Shown in pieces: positions 54,025 to 55,140 of a stretch of 55,140 bases of DNA. The position numbers and the translations under genes were made by a program. The stretch lies in IMG/VR virus record IMGVR_UViG_3300009488_000001, positions 1 to 55,140 of that record; one strand, given 5' to 3'. Positions within the stretch are counted from its first letter, which is position 1. The number at the start of each line of letters is the position of its first letter. Source of the DNA: a virus. The notes below the pieces were generated by a model. The model worked only from the letters and a program-made list of their open reading frames with translations. It was not told where the DNA came from and did not search any database.

Positions 54025-55140
54025 TAAAGATAAAAAAATATCTATAGATTTTATCAACGAACAATACGGTAAAATACCACCACAGGCTGTTGATATTGAA
54101 GAATGCGTCTTAGCTGCTTACCTCCTCGAAAGTATGGCATACGCTTTAAATCCAATAAACCCAGAATGTTTTTATAAAAAGGAACATCAGATTATTTGTG
54201 AAGCAATAAAAGAATTAAACGATAGTAATAAGCCTATTGATTTAATGCTGACAACCAGACAACTGAGAGACAATGAACGTTTAGACGAAGCAGGAGGAAT
54301 AATGTATATAACCGAGATAACAAGCAAAATATCAACGGCTATGCATTTGTCTTTTCATGTAGCTATAGTAAAACGAGAATTTATAAGGAGGGAAATAATA
54401 AGAAAATCATCAGAGATACAAAATGCCGCATTTGATAGCAGTGTAGAAATTGAGGACTTAGTAAAAGCATGTGAGGATCTGGCATTAACCGCAATGGATG
54501 AAGCCCAAAACTCCACTATTTCATTCACGGACACACTGCCAATGTTAGCCGAAAGAATTGAAATAAATCAGTTTGATAATAAAAAACTAACTGGAATACC
54601 TACCGGATTAATAAAGATTGACGAACATACAGGAGGACACCAGAATCAGGACTTTACTATAATAATCGCTTTTGCCTCCGATGGGAAAACAGCACTTGCC
54701 GTTCAGTTGGCAAAAGAGGCCGCATTAAAAAACTTTCCTGTAAAAATATGTTCACTTGAAATGTCTGCAATTCAACTTTCATCCAGAATAATATCACAAG
54801 AATCCGGGGTATCTTCCAAATCAATATTAAGTAAAAAATTAACTGGGACAGAAATACAGGACGTAAACAAGGCAATGAAGGATATGGAGGATTTGCCAAT
54901 ATTTTATGAAGATAGGATTTCGAATAAAATAGCCGTGATTTGCAATTCAATACGGCGTTCAGTAATCAGGGATGGTGTTAAATTGGCTATTGTTGATTAC
55001 TTACAGCTATGTGAAGGAGAAGGAAAGAGCGAAGTAGAAAGAGCCGGGAATGTTGCCAGAACGTTAAAGAATTTAGCCAAAGAACTAAACATACCTATAA
55101 TTGCATTAGCTCAGTTAGTTAAAAATGCAGAACGAACATC
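54008..55140 (+). CDS. dnaB: Replicative DNA helicase, DnaB family (N-terminal and central part)
   Basis: Begins at the ATG 54008 (or 54001-overlapping in-frame ATG 53978) and continues through the join to 484. N-terminal domain: P-P-Q-A-V-D-I-E-E-C-V-L-A-A near residue 25. The RecA-like motor begins near residue 198 (T-G-I-P-T-G-L), with Walker A F-A-S-D-G-K-T near residue 220, S-L-E-M-S near residue 245 and Walker B A-I-V-D-Y-L near residue 330. The Walker A lacks the usual R-P-S-M. Overlaps the initiator by 17 bases. Confidence 0.9.
   Translation, partial: MSQGFNKDKKISIDFINEQYGKIPPQAVDIEECVLAAYLLESMAYALNPINPECFYKKEHQIICEAIKELNDSNKPIDLMLTTRQLRDNERLDEAGGIMYITEITSKISTAMHLSFHVAIVKREFIRREIIRKSSEIQNAAFDSSVEIEDLVKACEDLALTAMDEAQNSTISFTDTLPMLAERIEINQFDNKKLTGIPTGLIKIDEHTGGHQNQDFTIIIAFASDGKTALAVQLAKEAALKNFPVKICSLEMSAIQLSSRIISQESGVSSKSILSKKLTGTEIQDVNKAMKDMEDLPIFYEDRISNKIAVICNSIRRSVIRDGVKLAIVDYLQLCEGEGKSEVERAGNVARTLKNLAKELNIPIIALAQLVKNAERT
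55018..55140. repeat. Terminal direct repeat, right copy
   Basis: Identical to bases 1-123; see the left copy. Genes should be counted once across the join. Confidence 0.95.

Noticed and set aside
1-55140. A temperate phage with integrase and repressor
   Set aside because: No integrase, transposase or CI-type repressor was recognised in any listed product; the tmRNA-like fragment alone does not establish integration.

Overview
This window is a complete or near-complete tailed-phage genome of a Bacteroidota host. The first 123 bases (1-123) are repeated exactly as the last 123 (55018-55140), and one reading frame, a DnaB-type helicase, runs through the join. The contig is therefore best read as a circular or circularly permuted map of about 55,017 bp. 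Host assignment rests on three things: promoters of the Bacteroidota type (TTTG, about 19-20 bases, then TAnnTTTG); AT-rich gene starts with no clear Shine-Dalgarno sequence; and seven secreted proteins whose signal peptides all put glutamine right after the likely cleavage site (the Bacteroidota 'Q-rule').

Layout. Replication and early genes read rightward from 50.3 kb through the join to 11.9 kb. They include many small proteins, an HTH protein, a replication initiator with internal iterons, DnaB helicase, a DnaA-domain-IV-like protein, a Sak4-like ATPase beside a PD-(D/E)XK exonuclease, a RusA-like resolvase, an HNH protein, and a DNA-modification island (Mom-like, N6-adenine and C5-cytosine methyltransferase-like genes). 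From 11.9 to 15.6 kb a leftward operon of small proteins converges on this block. A lysis and membrane cassette (16.3-19.0 kb, leftward) holds a lysozyme-like endolysin, a holin candidate and several small membrane proteins. From 19.0 to 43.8 kb, leftward, lies the virion module. In transcription order it holds a PLD-like protein, TerS, small genes, TerL, portal, prohead protease, HK97-type major capsid, two exported proteins, head-tail connectors, tail tube, tape measure, tail tip and fibres, ending with an S74-chaperone fibre. TerL, HK97 capsid and a long tape measure indicate a siphovirus-like particle. From 43.9 to 50.1 kb, leftward, are accessory genes of unknown function, an HNH endonuclease and an unusual block of noncoding RNAs (tRNA-Thr, a tRNA-like RNA, a tmRNA-like 3' end). 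I see no integrase and no convincing CI-type repressor.

Regulation. The strongest new signal is a 12-bp palindrome, about TGAtAAAAGTCA. It occurs at eight intergenic sites and lies exactly 23 bp upstream of a TAnnTTTG-like -7 box in ten promoters; two sites serve divergent promoters. The palindrome centre would be near -41.5, the classical class II activator position. It controls the non-virion operons, the RNA block and a promoter-terminator unit with no ORF (a candidate small RNA). The virion module appears to use promoters without the 23-bp arrangement. A second recurring signal is a two-hairpin RNA element followed by a G/T-rich tail (TTTTGGTGGTA or TTTGTGGGTGAAAG) in intergenic gaps ahead of small genes. 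Many genes shorter than 60 codons fill gaps between larger ones and are listed below.
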